64,000 nucleotides of DNA from assembly GCA_911728455.2 (NCBI GenBank), contig OU452225.1:26198495-26262494 (forward strand). The letters run 5' to 3'. The DNA is from Marthasterias glacialis. Its lineage: Eukaryota > Echinodermata > Asteroidea > Forcipulatida > Asteriidae. Positions 12,579 through 26,700 of the stretch are shown in pieces. The position numbers and the translations under genes were made by a program. How positions within the stretch are numbered: position 1 is the first letter of the stretch; each line of letters begins with the position of its first letter. A model generated the notes under the pieces. The model saw nothing but the letters and a program-made list of their open reading frames with translations, made no database searches and was not told where the DNA came from.

Positions 12579-13273
12579 CTCGTGACGAAAGTGATATCAG
12601 TTACTAGAAAAATTAAAAATTTTCATTATCTGGTCTGATCTGTCTGGGAAAATCATGCAGGGCGACTCCAACGAAATTATATTCAAGCAGGACTGCATTT
12701 AACTTTCATTACGTTTTGATTTTAAACTAGGATTTTTTTGCCGCAATGTCTTTGACTTGAATTATCGCTTTAATATATTGGACAAAACTATACGTGAGTC
12801 GGCACTGGTGAATGGGTAAACCTCGAGTATACGTAGTGAGCAGTTGATTAATAATATGCTTTGATTGGCCAATCACAAAAGCTCATTTAAACCACACCCC
12901 CAATTTTTAAAAGAAGATATTCATTCATGGACACAAATTAACTGTCAGAGATAGGCCTTTATCCTAGTAAGAAGACGAACAAGGCGGCATCACCAGTGTT
13001 AACATTCTGGATATTTTGAAATTTTGGCTAACAGACACTGGTTGACCTTTTGCAGCAACCGTTCAAAAAAAACAAAAAAAAACAATGAGAGATGAAAGAT
13101 TAAAGTGACCTTGTGAAGAAAGAAAAAGATTTTCGGCGATGTGATTGGGAAACAACAATTAAAGAAAAACTCGTACATGCGAGTATAATGGCTTGACGGG
13201 ATTTGTGGTATAGAGTAACCGCGCCACAATATTGATGGAGGCTCTTGTGACTAGGTTGTATTTTTCTTAAGTT

Positions 13274-13279
13274 AATAAA
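13274..13279 (+). other. Candidate polyadenylation hexamer of the neuropeptide gene
   Basis: AATAAA occurs about 0.7 kb after the stop codon on the coding strand. I noticed no earlier canonical hexamer in the 3' flank. Position and motif are the only support. Confidence 0.35.
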
Positions 13280-16200
13280 AATGTGCATTACTTCACACGG
13301 ATTTGGTTACCGATTATTCTGTAACATTAATCATTGTATTTTATAAGTGTAAATATCCTCACCATTATATATTTGTAAGTGTTGCTCTCCAAAAACCACA
13401 CAGAAGTGAAGAACGAAACATTGAGTAAGATATATCGAATAACAAAACACCCACAAACGGATATTCAAATGATTGCATTGCTTCTGCATTATGCACATTA
13501 GCTAATACGGTATAAAGCAACTACATGTACATGTACATACAAGTAGATATTAGAGTATTGCTCAGAATTGGTTTTTCTTTTAGGTTACAAAGCTTCAATT
13601 TCTTTGGAGAGAATTTTAGAAATTTGATCTCGAGGGAGGCTTGATTGTGAGGTTTCAACAAAACAAAGACGTTGCAAGCTTTTTACACAAAAACCATATA
13701 GAGACAGGCTCAGTATAAGCCCACTTAAGTTATAATTATTATGAAGTGCACTTCAACTATCAACCATCACCTATCACATTATATTCTTAATTTAACTGTG
13801 GAAAGTTCTGGTAAAAATAACCATATTAGTTTGCTTAATGTTAATTTTAAAAAGAAAGGGTCCAATGTGCGACTGGTAATTTATGGGTCAGTAGTGGCTA
13901 AGCGAAAAGAACAGGTTTCGGTTTCGGGTAAGTAGCATGCCCGATATGTGGCAGAGGGAGGCCCCCAACCCAAATGTTCCCATTCTCTAACACACTCTCC
14001 CCCCTCTTGTACAGAAGCACGCCCACCCCACCCCGTAAACTCTTCAAAAGAATTCAAGAGATTTTCAGAACACAATGAAGACACAATAGGAGGGGGTACA
14101 CCCTGCCACATATCGACCACATGTAGCTACGTACTAGTCAACTAGATCAAACGAGAAAGGGAATAGTTCAACTACAGTTAACCATAGCTACCAGTCCAGC
14201 TTACTCGTTGCGCTATTTTTGTCAGTCAGTGTACACCACCATTCCTCGTTTTAACAGTAGTGTTATCATGAACGCACCTTTTCAGGAGAAGAATGTGAAC
14301 ACTAGACGTAATATAGCAGCATACTATGTGGTTTCCTTGTCAACGAAAGCAAAATAAAGAAGTAGTCAGAGTTAAACCGAGATATGTAAACGGAAGACTT
14401 GTTATCTTATGTGCATACTAAGTGGAATCAAGATCGTGATTACAGTATCCTTCCTGTGTGGAAAAATGTTGTGGAAAATCGCAGAGCGTTGTCTATCGTT
14501 GTGTGTCCGGAAGAAGGTCAGAAGGTTTACGACCTTTTTCCGGGCACACAAAGTACAACTTGTTGCCCCAGCAGAAGGTCACAAGCAATAAAATGTCTCT
14601 TTCGAAAAAAAAACGTAGAGCATGACTGTTGTATATCTGTTGCTACGATATTACTATCAAGACATGCTTTTCCATTCCAACGCGGAATTAAAATTTTCTG
14701 TAATGACTTACAAAATAATGGCAGAAAACGGACCAAACTTTCACACTCGGTTTTCTTAAAACACAACTTGGGACTGTAATTGCTTACGACCTCTTGCCGG
14801 TCACACTTTCGTTACCGGTACGTCCTTCTTCCTGGCAGACGACGGTATAAACTAATGATTCGTCAAATTGACAAGCTTTCAATGTTATTCCTTTCGCATA
14901 TTACGTAGTTACTGATCAATGTACCCGTTGCCGGACGCCAAACGTGTTCTAACGTCCCCACCAACGAACCCTATATTTGCAGTCCCATTGGTGTCTCCTT
15001 CGTCAACGCCACTCAGCTCCCGCTGAACTTCAAAAAAAGTACACCGAAAGAGCCTGGTTAATGAGCTTAATGCCGAGTCACATCCCCTTATAGTTTGCCC
15101 CGTGACATATCCACTTCTATCGGGAAGAGTTATCGCCGTAATCTCTTCATGTCACAACTAGAAATGTTCCCGTAATAACAATCGGGATTCTCGACTCTTG
15201 GACTCAAGTGTCTCTCAACGTCTCGGTGTAACCGTACCGTATAAGGATCTTGGCACTTTGCAGGGAATCCAATGTCGCAGTTAATATTGTTATCTCAATT
15301 ATTTTACTCACAATCATCGGATGTGCAATCAAACGTAAGATCAGACGGAGGTGAGTTTATAACAACATTAAGTCAATTTCAACTGCTCTCCACTTGTCGA
15401 TTGCCCGTAGCATTGGTCTGGGGCATTGCCCTCAAGTTGAATTCCAACGACATTCGGTACGGTAATCATTGAAAACTTGGTGGTCTTATTTTAAGCTCTA
15501 TAACTCCCCCACGTTCAATTCTCCAATACTTATTACTTCCAGTGAAATGGCACCGGGTTGTCAATTTTGGTCTGGCTGGTTGGGTGACTGTCGATTTGAC
15601 TAAACATATTGCGGGTATTTCCTTTCAAGTAATTGCTCATTAAATCTATGAAGGTTTCAGCGACAATTGTTAATAATTCCACAGATGAAAGGAAATGATG
15701 ATAATCAGTGTAAATCTTTGCGTGGGATCCTAATCAATTAGATTTGATTGGTACCCGTCCAACAGAAAGCACTTTCTTGTCCTTTATTGACTACCCGCAA
15801 CGAGATGGAATTTGACGTTGCCACATTCAAAAGAGTACGCTAATTAAACAATTTTTTTAAACATGAAAGAGACGGAGCCACTTCCAATCAATGTAATATT
15901 AACGGGCAGCAGGGCAGACCTTTGACATTCTACAAAATGTGCGAGTGTCAATATTTAAAACGGACTTGACATCTGTTTGACTGAAGCAGTTTTATAAGCA
16001 GTCAATCATGTTAGGGGCTGCCGAAATTATCCCATTCCGACTTATAATTACAGCAACTACAGTTATTGATTTAAAATTAGTTCTTGCTGCTCCTGCATTG
16101 ACAGCAATTACTTCTCGTTAACAACGTCATGCACGTTCACATGGAAGTGACAAAAATCCAGTCGTCTTACGAGCACTTTAACTCAATCATGTAAGACCAG

Positions 16201-17239
16201 ACGGTGTAGACGGGCCAGCACTTTCCCTATAAATATGGAAGATCATGCGCCCAGATATCAACGAGGAACGGTCAAATCTGTGGGCGTATTGCTGATTTTT
16301 CTACAATTGGAAACACATCTTCTTGGTCACGGAGAATATTAAGAGAGAGCTGCTGTGTAGAGCTGCATACCTTAATAATTAAATTGTTGTTGTGAATAGC
16401 AACCTGGCTCACATTAAGCCGCATTTTCTATTAGTTTTTGTCTTAAATTATTAACATCTTAATTATATTTGACACCCTGAATGCCACGTGGTTCGACACC
16501 AACACCGGATATATGATCAAGAGATGTGATATTAAGCGAATTGCCATTCATGGCGCACGGGGGGACATTGCTAAGGCGACCGGCAGCTTCGTTACGGTCA
16601 GTGTGTCAATAGAGAAGTACCGTAAGACTGTGATGTTAAGTTACGGTACTCGCTGCATCAGTGAGGATTGTGAGAGGCCGGAGTGAAGAGTTCTTCAAAG
16701 TAACCAGGCAATCAAATACTACACACGTGGGGAGTTGCTTCTTTTTTCCGCCTGCGTGGAAACAGGAAAACCACGCTTAACAAAAACACAAAATTAAAAA
16801 AAAAAAGCAACCAAACAAACAGAAATCAATAAAATCCACAAGAAAGTTGAGCACTAAATTTGATAAGTAAAGATTCAAGTCAATATGCAAGTAATCTCGA
16901 AAACAACATTGCACTTCTTGAAATAATATTTTCAGCTAAAATTGTGTGTTTTTCTCTATTACAAAAAAATATCAATGAAAATATAACAATTTCAGCTAAA
17001 CAATTATTTTTTCAAACAGAATCCACATTGCAACTAAATATTTCAGATAAATACATTTTTGGGCAAAAACTATTAAAATTGACAGAATAGGTCAACACTA
17101 TGTTTTAGGTTAGGGCCTTCTTATTTCGGGGTTTCACAAACGCAGACGCGGTCGTCAGAGTGCGCCCTCTATGTTGGGTAAAAAAAAACAGTCAGTTTTG
17201 GATCCGCATTTCGGACAAGCATTTTTTCATAAAATGCAA

Positions 17240-17415
17240 TCTAAAAACTCCCGGGTCAGAATTGATCCGGATTCCGGGTCCCAGGGGGACTGATCCATTT
17301 CTGGATCAGATTTTGACGCGGATTCTGCGTCAGTTTGACACAGTTTCCGGTCAATCTGACACAACTTCCGGGTCAGGCCCCCCTGTGACCTGGAATCTGA
17401 GTCAATTCCGACCGG
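17240..17415. repeat. GGGTCA/GATCCGG-rich repeat
   Basis: The segment consists of variants of GGGTCAGAATTGATCCGGA and CAGTTTGACACAG-like units that can pair with each other. The same 19-mer occurs in reverse complement at 29,851-29,869, showing a dispersed family. Confidence 0.55.
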
Positions 17416-20400
17416 CAGTTTAGAGTGTAAACTTGCACTAAAAGTTTACTTGAAATGTGAAACACAAGCTGAAGTTTCACTATTTTGCAGAGAAACCGCT
17501 CTACAAAAGATAGTGAAACTATTATTTGTTAAGGAATAACAATTGTCATCATCGTGACGTCACTGACACCGTATAATATTTTAGTGAGATTACAATGACT
17601 GGGCTTCTGATATTTTTTGTCTATTTCTTGTTCATGACCTACTATAAGATGTGAACCTGTGTTCCATTGTTTGAACAATTTTCTCTGTTGGTGAGTATTT
17701 AAGGAATGGTACAGGACTTTCTCTCTTCACCCACCCACAGCCTTGGCCCTCTTTTAAAATTAGACCCTACCCCTAGACCTTTCAAGCTGTTGTTTACGGT
17801 TGAAAAGACGCACTGAATAAGTCAAGTGGTTTCCACCCAGCCCAAGCTATGCAACTTTCTATTTTATTTGGAGAGCTTTTAACGACTTCACCAATTGAAT
17901 TAGTAATTAACAACCAGGCCCGTGAGCTTCGGAGAGCGCCGGTGACACGAAACAGTTCATTATAAAACATTAATTTGGTAATGGAGTGGGACATTAATAT
18001 TTTGTACAGATGTATTAATACTTTATATACAGTCGAAGCACGCGGCAGCTATCCGTGATCAACATAAACATTGCGTCAAATTTAATGGCCTATTTTCTGA
18101 CTGTTAAAACTCAAATTCAAATACAAAGGTTCCCAACCTCGTTTTCATGGGCAGCGCTACGCGCCGTATCGTTCCCTGCCGATCGAGGAAGGCATATTAG
18201 GGAAAAATCTCACGCCGAGATCACACTCATGAGAACAAGGTAGGCGAGTCCCTCAAAACAAGGCTGAAAGTAAAATAGACTGCTTTCCTTAAAACACATA
18301 CTGGTGAAGATATCACATTAGATGTAAAGGGAACACGACAATGGTCTGAAAATGAAATTGCATAAAACATTGGAACGCAATATGGACCTCCCATGTGCAA
18401 TTTCAACTCTGAACGGTCAATGCTGCTGTAATACTACATCCTCAAAATTTAAAGTATATCGACTGGTGTCATTTTGTCGAGTATGCTGATTTTCTAAACC
18501 AGTAATATATTTCAAGTGAAATTAACTTCACGCGCTCAAGCGCAGGAACAGCAATGATGTATGTTCATCATGCACAAGATGAGGGCCTTTCCCGTTATAA
18601 ACGAGTCTTGTCGTGTTTAGTATGATGAAGAATGGATCATCGTCGCTGAAGCAACAAATTAGCGCGGAGAGGAAATGCAATAACCATCATCAGTCATGGT
18701 GACATGGACATGACAACGGTACAACCCACAGACTATCGGCACAATTCAATAATCACTAACATACTAAGCACTCGAGCTCAAACAACAACTGACCTATTGT
18801 TTTATGCCGATCCCGCCCTGTTCATTTCTCACCACTGCTAAAGCATTGTCAGGCTTATACGTCTATTTTGATTTTCAGTCCCCAAACGAAAATTTAAAGA
18901 TCAAAACCCCAGAAAAGAGGGAACTCTTGTTATATTTTGGTTAAACTGCATTCAGATCCACATATGCCTCAATAGGTCTACATTGTATTAACCCTAGGCG
19001 AAATCAAAAGGCATTTTAAACTTGATTTGATGATTTGATCAACTCTACCAACAATTTAAATAGGCCCCATGATTCAGTCTTCACGTTTTCACAAACTTAA
19101 TCATCACAGAACATGGATTATTATGCTTTTACATTTGATGGGACACATACCCCCAGGTTTTTCCCCGTCACTTTTCTATTGGTTTCTCTACTAATAATAA
19201 AAACACTTTTCTGCGGTCGAGGATAAATGCGACCAGCCCTGGATCCCTCGTTGATCAATTCAAGTGTGTGAAACGTGATCTCTTCACATTTCCGCTCATT
19301 AGTGGGGTTTCCACGCTTGAAATTCATCCAAATACTGATGGTTGATTTTGCTTATTGGTGTGAACGTCTTCAAGGCACTTCTTAAGAAATATGAGGGTAC
19401 TGGGGGCACCGTATAACCCTGTGCGGAGTGAGGGAATTACTTCATAGAAAAAAAATGGTTGGAGGTGTATAACCATGAAAGGTGAACCACCGATGTCGAG
19501 TCATCACACAGACAAGAACCGACTTGCTGCGGGCTCATGTAACACCAAGCTAATTCCATGACTTTAAATCTTTCCAATTTAAAGTTTGGATCTGGACTAC
19601 ACTACGTTCTTAGAGAATACAAGTTGTCAGGTTTATCTGTATAATTCTGGAATTTATAAATATATAGATATATTTATATACATTACTGAATCCCTTCCCA
19701 GAATCCCTACTCCTTTTCTTCTATAAATGGATCTGTCTTTATGTCTTAGCTTGTTTATGCCTCTGACGAAGGTCCGGTTTGGGTAGAAAGCTAAGGCCAT
19801 TACCCTACTAGTTTTACATTTATGTACACAGCAGTTCTGGTTGCCAGCACAAAAGGCTGGAATAGTTTAATATCCAAGGGAATGAACGTCCTGTCGAAGT
19901 TTTAGGTTTTTAACACGCTGCGGGTATTTCCGTTGGGTTCCCAGACTCCTATCAGAGAGCAGTTAAAGAAATACATCAACAGAAACCAGACTGCATTTTG
20001 GTCAGCCTCGATTTCATCACATGTATTTGCATTAGGAATAAAAAGCATTGGGGTGAGTTATACCGCGAGCTTGACGTATCGACAGGCACATAAAGGTTTG
20101 TGGCCGTGATCCACTGCTACAAATCCAGGATAAAGTCGGCATTGATTTCTAAGTTGGAATTTCGCGAACTGGAAATGACAGCATTTCTTTAAATCTATAC
20201 ATCAAGTATGTCCTTTATTAAAATTAAAAAAACAACATCACTTAGACACGCTGACGCCTAATAAAGTCACACATTTCAATATATTCATGTGTTAAACTGA
20301 CCATACAAGGCCATTTTCTGCAAGTATGGTTTTATTTCTTATCTGGGAAGGTCATATTTTGAGCGGTGTTGGGATGGGATTCTGGTCGGGGTAAGAGGAG

Positions 20401-22214
20401 CTATGCCCTGGGGGCACCGTTTCTCTAGTCACTCGCTAAATCAATCATTACCGGCGATGGTGATGTAGCATGTAGCATTCGAGACGGAACATCAAAGGGA
20501 AACGGAAACCAAGACAATTTCAGTTTGGATAAAGAAGCTTAAATCGGTATTCTTGATAGCGGCTTCAAATCGCAACGGTAATTTAATTGAATTAAATCTT
20601 AAGTCAAAGAAATTTTAAGATAATTATGAAGTGAGTCTCCAAATGAGAAGTGGCAAGATAGATTGGATTTAAGTGAATGAAATCAAACCCATTCAAAAAT
20701 GAGATTATATACCTCCAAACAAAATAATTAAATAATATTGTTGGAATATCTTAGAGACAGAAATGAAGTTTTAAAAATTGTTTTATTTGGCCAAGATCGG
20801 AAGCATCATCAAAGTCGTTTATAAACTTCAAGATTGCCAGAATTCCCGGACCATTATAGGTTTGTAAATCGTATACCATTGAATCCCCTTTGGTGACGAG
20901 TAATAATATGCATGAAATCAATGTTCATTAATAAAAAAATAAAATGAAAATAAATAAATTGGTAAGTTCTAACTAGCGTAAGATTGCGCAATCATTATGT
21001 CAATTGGCTCGTTACACACGTACTTTCAATGCTATACTAACAAGTTGTTTAATTTCTTTAGTTCAGTAGGGAACTGAGCTAGCTCTCTTGTAATAATACG
21101 AGGGTAATGCATTACCTGATAAAAGCCTCACTTGATTGTTAATTGATGATGGCACCACAAGTCTGAAATGTGTATTTTGTTTGACAGGATGAAATCCTCA
21201 AGAGATAAATGATTTACGTAAAAGGAACGGGACTTGGTTAAATTACGTACCTGCATAAAAAAGTCTGGCCGCAAATATCTCGTAATATTGATGAGGTTTT
21301 AGAAAACAATTGGCATTGATGAGATTTCAGAAGAACAATTTGTCAGATTAATACTGGTTAAATATTCATTACTTCTTTGTTTCCAATACCCCAATCCACT
21401 TGGAAAGCCACGATGTTCATTTCAGCGCTAAAATCAATATTGTTAATCCGGACTCTCACAAAAAAAAATCACCCACTAGGACAATATTCCGCATGGAATA
21501 CCACAATAAGGTTTGGCAAAATGTAATTTCTCCTTGATATTTCAAACATCGTTCTTGAAGTGATTTTTACCCCCTCACAGCCCAACACCTCAGTTCAAGA
21601 TGCCATTTAGCTTTGATGTAGGGGTACTTAGCAACGCTTCAGCGTTTGGAGTGTGATACACGAGATACTCGGTTCCACTCTGGCCAATCATAGAATGATT
21701 TTACACACAGTAAACTGAAGTAGAAATGGTGAAGACTTGTTTGAGGAGGGGGTGGAGACACGAAGAAGAAGAAGAGGGGGTGCCATTAAAACCATACCCG
21801 ACTGTAACTTAACCCCTTCTCTAACAAAATAGGCCTTCATCTTTTCTACTAATAAACCATTGGCAAGTGATAACACAATAGAACAATTGAGCAACTTTTG
21901 ATGTAAAAATTTATTGGTTTTGTGATTTTTGTGGATGAATTGTTTTTAGTGACCAGATCATGTGGCAGATCAGAGTGACTTTTTAAATAAAATTATTAGT
22001 TATAATTGCTATTAATCTTATCTATAAAAGACTAGAAAAAAACAATCACACAAAATGGCTCACTACGTAGATAAAAAAATAAATAAAATCATCTCAGACT
22101 AACAGAAAAACCATTTTGCCACAACAATCAGAACAATGTAAATTATTTGTTCAGATTTTGAATACTGAACGGTTTAATGGTAGAATACCAATTCATCAAA
22201 AAATGTTGAAATTA

Positions 22215-22416
22215 ATATCAGTTTGAAAGCTTACTGGTTATGAAGTTCATACCAGGACCAATCTTCCATAGAAATATTTCTGTCTGAAATACTGTCAGTC
22301 GAGAAAATAGAATTTGAAGACCCCGATTTTGATTTCGGTTGTAACAAGCGAAATTAAGGACAAATTGTTTACATGCCGATGAGTGTGCACGGTTTTTCAC
22401 TATTTTCTCCTGACTC
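22215..22416 (-). repeat. Dispersed repeat family A, copy 3
   Basis: It closely matches 10,983-11,190 over about 200 bp. The minus strand carries a 99-codon open frame whose last 25 residues (TVFQTEIFLWKIGPGMNFIT, then SKLSN) match copy 2 and, more weakly, copy 1. Confidence 0.7.
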
Positions 22417-23715
22417 AGACGACGGATTGAGCCCAAATTTTCACAGGTTTTTTTCATGTTTTTATTGAACACTGCACTATCAGCTATAGAAGAATACAGC
22501 ACCATCAGCTTTACCAAATTAATATTTCTACCTTGAAGTCACATTTTGACTCTATGAAGAATTGTCGGAAGATAGTTTAACAAGCAAAGCATGCTCTGAG
22601 ACACTATTACTGCATTCACCCTCTGACGAAAATGATCAAGTACAAATTTTAACTGAATACATGATATTGCTAAAGTTTCTCACAATTAACGAGAACTCCT
22701 AAATTTATGCAGCTACGGTCAATAAATACAGCCACTGGTTTTGATAATAAAAACATGCCATATAGCCTATTGAGCATAATCCTGTATAACTACAGGGTAG
22801 TTAAGGCACAAAATGCAAAATACATACAAAAATAAATATATATTGACAAATCCTGGGGCAAAGACAAACTGGACTAAAGCTACAACATTTCCCATACATA
22901 CTGTAAAACTGCTAACTACCCGCCGCTCCCCCACCCCACCCCACCCCCTTCCCACCCTCAAGAGTTCCACATTGTCGTTTGTATGGAAACTATACTATCT
23001 TGGAAACAAAGTTAGATTGTTAGATTGGTAGATTACTATTCTCCACCCATTCAAGGGTGTCATCATCAAACTGAATAAGGGCAGGAGCTTATCAGGTGCT
23101 GGGACTGTTTGGGAGGGGGGGGGGGGGGGGCACCACGGCTGCACACCGATCTTCTGCAGGCGGGAACGATTTCTCCCTCACCCAGAGTGGAGTCGGTTCA
23201 TGGGTTCCTCATTAACGGTGCAGAATATCTAGATTGAGAAACGCTCTATTTCATTCCAACCAAACACTACGCCCCCATCCCCGCCACAAGTCCTTACTTC
23301 GATCTCATCCAAATACTGTATTTGAAAATGCTACAAGTATACTGACCACGAACTAGACATTTTGATGACAAATGATTGTATATCTTTTTAAAATAAGAAA
23401 ACACTAATATCCTTACAGCATTCCATCACCAATATTGTAACTAAGACAACATATGGTGTAATATGGCACACGAATGGCTGAAATCTATTCTCAGTGTAGC
23501 AAATCTTTATATCCTCAAGAAGGCACATGAAACATAGGGTTACACAATAAATACATTCAGTTTGACGATATCAAAAGAAACTTAGTTTACACACATTTGG
23601 AAGGCCACTACCTTCCGTACAGTTTCGTATGTGGAACCTATTCCACCCACCTTCCCACCCTTTAATTCCACCTCACCTGGATCCTCTTCAGTTGTTGTAC
23701 TCTGATGCTTCTATC
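22417..23715 (-). other. Downstream flank and probable 3' UTR of WLS
   Basis: No coding exon is visible here. The WLS stop codon is at 23,716-23,718, so at least part of this stretch should be 3' UTR. There is a run of about 14 G near 23,115-23,130. I could not single out one convincing polyadenylation signal on the minus strand. Confidence 0.45.
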
Positions 23716-26700
23716 TTATTCTATTGCGGTCTTGTTCAGAAGCTGGTAAGCCTCAGCCAGGGAACCAGCGGCTTCCGTGCCTGAAGAAGGCCCTGGAATG
23801 ACGTCAATCTCAAATTCAACATGGCTGCCTTCGCTTCCCTCACCTAGCACCGAGATTTAGAAATGTTCATTAATAGTCTTGTGTTCTCAACTTTTTTTAG
23901 GGGAGGATACTTTATTCTTGAAAGGGTAAGCCATTTTTGCTAAGTAAACGACATCTCCATTAGCCTTTTTGAGGTATGGTGGACACTTTAAAAATAGGAG
24001 CACACTGTTTGCTTTTTTGGTGTGTACAGACAAATTTACCCAAACCAATTAGTGCCCCAGTAAGTGTGTCCACCCTATCTCAAAATGGTGGACACATTAC
24101 AAGCCATTTTGAGATGGTGGACACATTACTAGGGCAGTAATTGGTTTGGGTAAATTTGGTTGCCACCCAAATCAAACAGTGGACTCACAAGTGATGTCCG
24201 CCATACCACAAAAAGGCTAATGAGGGAAGTGAACATTTCTACTGGAACATTTCAAGGGGCATCAAGGCAATGACCAGGGGTGCAGAGGCCATTGCCTCTC
24301 TGAGGCATCAGGCCAGGGGTGGATTTCACAAAACTAGTCCTTACTTAGAACTCATCCTAACTTATGACTAGTCCTATTAGTTAGGACTAGATACTCGTCC
24401 TAACTCGAGATAAGACTAGTCCTAGCGCTTTGTGCAATCCACACCAGGGGGTGGGGGTGGGCAGGATAGGAGGAAGACTGGCGAGTAAGGGGGAGGGAGG
24501 GAATTCAACTTACCATTGCTTGTGGAAGCCTTCATCTTGTGTGATGGAGCATACAGCACCATTACAGCCAACACATAGATATTCCACATTCCATATACTC
24601 CAGTATAGAAGGCACTGGTGTACTGGACATTAGGGTTGCCTTCTCCAGCCTTGGATTGTCCTTCCAGGACTTGGGACATAATGAAGAAGACTACGGTGAA
24701 GATGGCCGTGATGACTGTGAAGACCATGAAGAAGCGGAACCGGTAGATCAAGCCCTAGAGACGAGAACATTTAGACAGTTTCAAAACGATTTAATGTTTT
24801 TTATGTAAATAAGAAAAGGGTTTTTCATATCCTCTTTGTGGGGAAATCAATCAAACTCTCCTGGTTTGCGTCTGTTGCAAAACATGTAATTAGTTAATGA
24901 AGAAATGATCATTCAAGAAAAAAAGGGGGTTCAAGAGGGCCTTCTGATGAAATGTCAATGAAAGGGGAAACTTAAATTATTATTCATACAAAAACAGAAA
25001 GTTTTAAGGAAACAGCCTGCTCTGATGACAGACATACCTCATAGTGAAGCCTCCTTGACTTGGCCATATGAGGCAGTGTAGCACGTCTCATACTTATATT
25101 CCTGAAGACTTGATACACCATGAACATGAGGAAGATGGAGTAAGCACAGAGACAGATCCCTGCCAGGATGATGAAGGCCGTCTAGAAGAAGTGGCTAAGG
25201 AATCTTAAATAAAGAGACTAGTTTATGACCCATCCTTTTAATCAGGAACCTCTGTGTTCACCCGCACAACTAATTTTGATTTTAGAATATTGTTGTCACA
25301 ATGAAACCAAGCCTTAACCAAGTAAAGACAACAAAGGTTCTCATAAAAAATGTTCTGGGATTTTTTTTCTCCTCGAGAAAATGTAGATTTTGTTTACTGC
25401 GAATTGGCCAAACTTTGGATGTAAGCCACGGTTGGTAATCGACCATGGCATACTGGAATCTTGGACTTAACTCTGAAGTGGAATACAATGGTGGCAGCCT
25501 ATCGATCTATTGTTATCCTCCTTGTCCAACAAAGGGACAGAGGTCTGAAATTGGGGAGTACACAATACCCTCAAAATAAGGGCGAACTTTGAGCATGAAT
25601 TTCAGTACCCTTGTCCTTCTTTGGTACAAAACTTTCTTTAAATATTGTTAGCAAAACCGTGTACTCAACACTGCATTCAAGGGGAGCGACAATTTCACTG
25701 ATAAAGTAAGTCACAAACCCATCAGTATTTTATGGAGGGTGATGGAATAAGTCAGGTTTTTCGTAATAGCGCCCACTATCGGTCGATGTATACATAGTGT
25801 GCAGAAAGGGTGAATCATGGTTATCGAGTGATAAGAAACATCATCTTGCACCAAGCATCTCAAAGAACCCTGGTAAATGTTTGACAGGTATTGCCAAGGA
25901 TCTCAAAGGACCCTTGTGAAAAATGGATATGTATTTACAACAATATCAAAGGAACCTGGTGAAAGTCTGCTATGTAGTGACAACAATCTTAAAGGACCCT
26001 AGTGAAAGTCGAATATGTATTTACAACAATCTCAAAGGACCCTGGTGAAAGTCTGCTATGTAGTGATAACAATGTTAAAGGACCCTGGTGAAAGTCTGAT
26101 ATGTATTTACAACAATCTCAAAGGACCCTGGTGAAGGTCTGCTATGTAGTGACAAGGATACAGCTAAATTCTGGCCTTTCTGTGTGTTCCACATGGAGAA
26201 GAACGGATTGGCGAGCTGCACACCCCTGTAAAAAACCAAAGTCCAAGATTGCAATGCAACAATTGAAAAGAGGTTAACCCTAACTACTCTTTGTTTTTGG
26301 CTCAATTTTACAAAACACCAAAACTGAGTCCGAAGCAAGTGACTTCGGCTACAGCTGTGGCTGCAATGTCAAAGTTCAAGAATGTGACTATTTTGGAGTT
26401 CCAACCATAACCACTGCTGCAGTCATTAAGTCGGACCAGGCACAGGATTCATCTCAAGGTGTGTTGTCAATATTGCCATAGTGATTTGTATTGTGACATC
26501 ACACTTTGCTTAGCAAATAAGATTAGTAACTTCTTAAGATCACTCTAAGCTCTTTGTTTAGGAGTCCCAAATCAATAACAGTCTTTATTAAAACCTGTTG
26601 TCGCCAGAATTCTCTACACAAAAACCACCTCTCAATAGCTAGAAAACGGCAAAATATTCAAGTCCATGTTTTGTCTTTGTGTGGGTGAAACGAAGCATGA

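Larger units (their letters stand above)
12579..22214. other. Gene-poor AT-rich intergenic DNA
   Basis: After the neuropeptide 3' UTR no coding exon can be supported. The segments 15,540-16,480 and 20,540-21,440 are rich in homeodomain-like TAATTA/CAATTA/TTGATTGG words and nearly free of recognised repeats, so they are candidate cis-regulatory DNA (inference only). A GGGTCA-rich repeat lies at 17,240-17,415. The longest open frame, about 126 codons at 14,399-14,779, has no protein-like features and local duplicated motifs, so I do not call it a gene. Confidence 0.5.

Noticed and set aside
11917-12585. Other-frame open readings across the neuropeptide exon on both strands
   Set aside because: They are shadows of the repetitive coding sequence and carry no independent features.
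14399-14779. Open frame of about 126 codons on the plus strand
   Set aside because: No signal peptide, domain or splice context, and overlapping open frames on the other strand of similar length. The local motif (TTACGACC...CCGG(G/T)CACAC) is duplicated nearby, which suggests repeat DNA rather than a gene.
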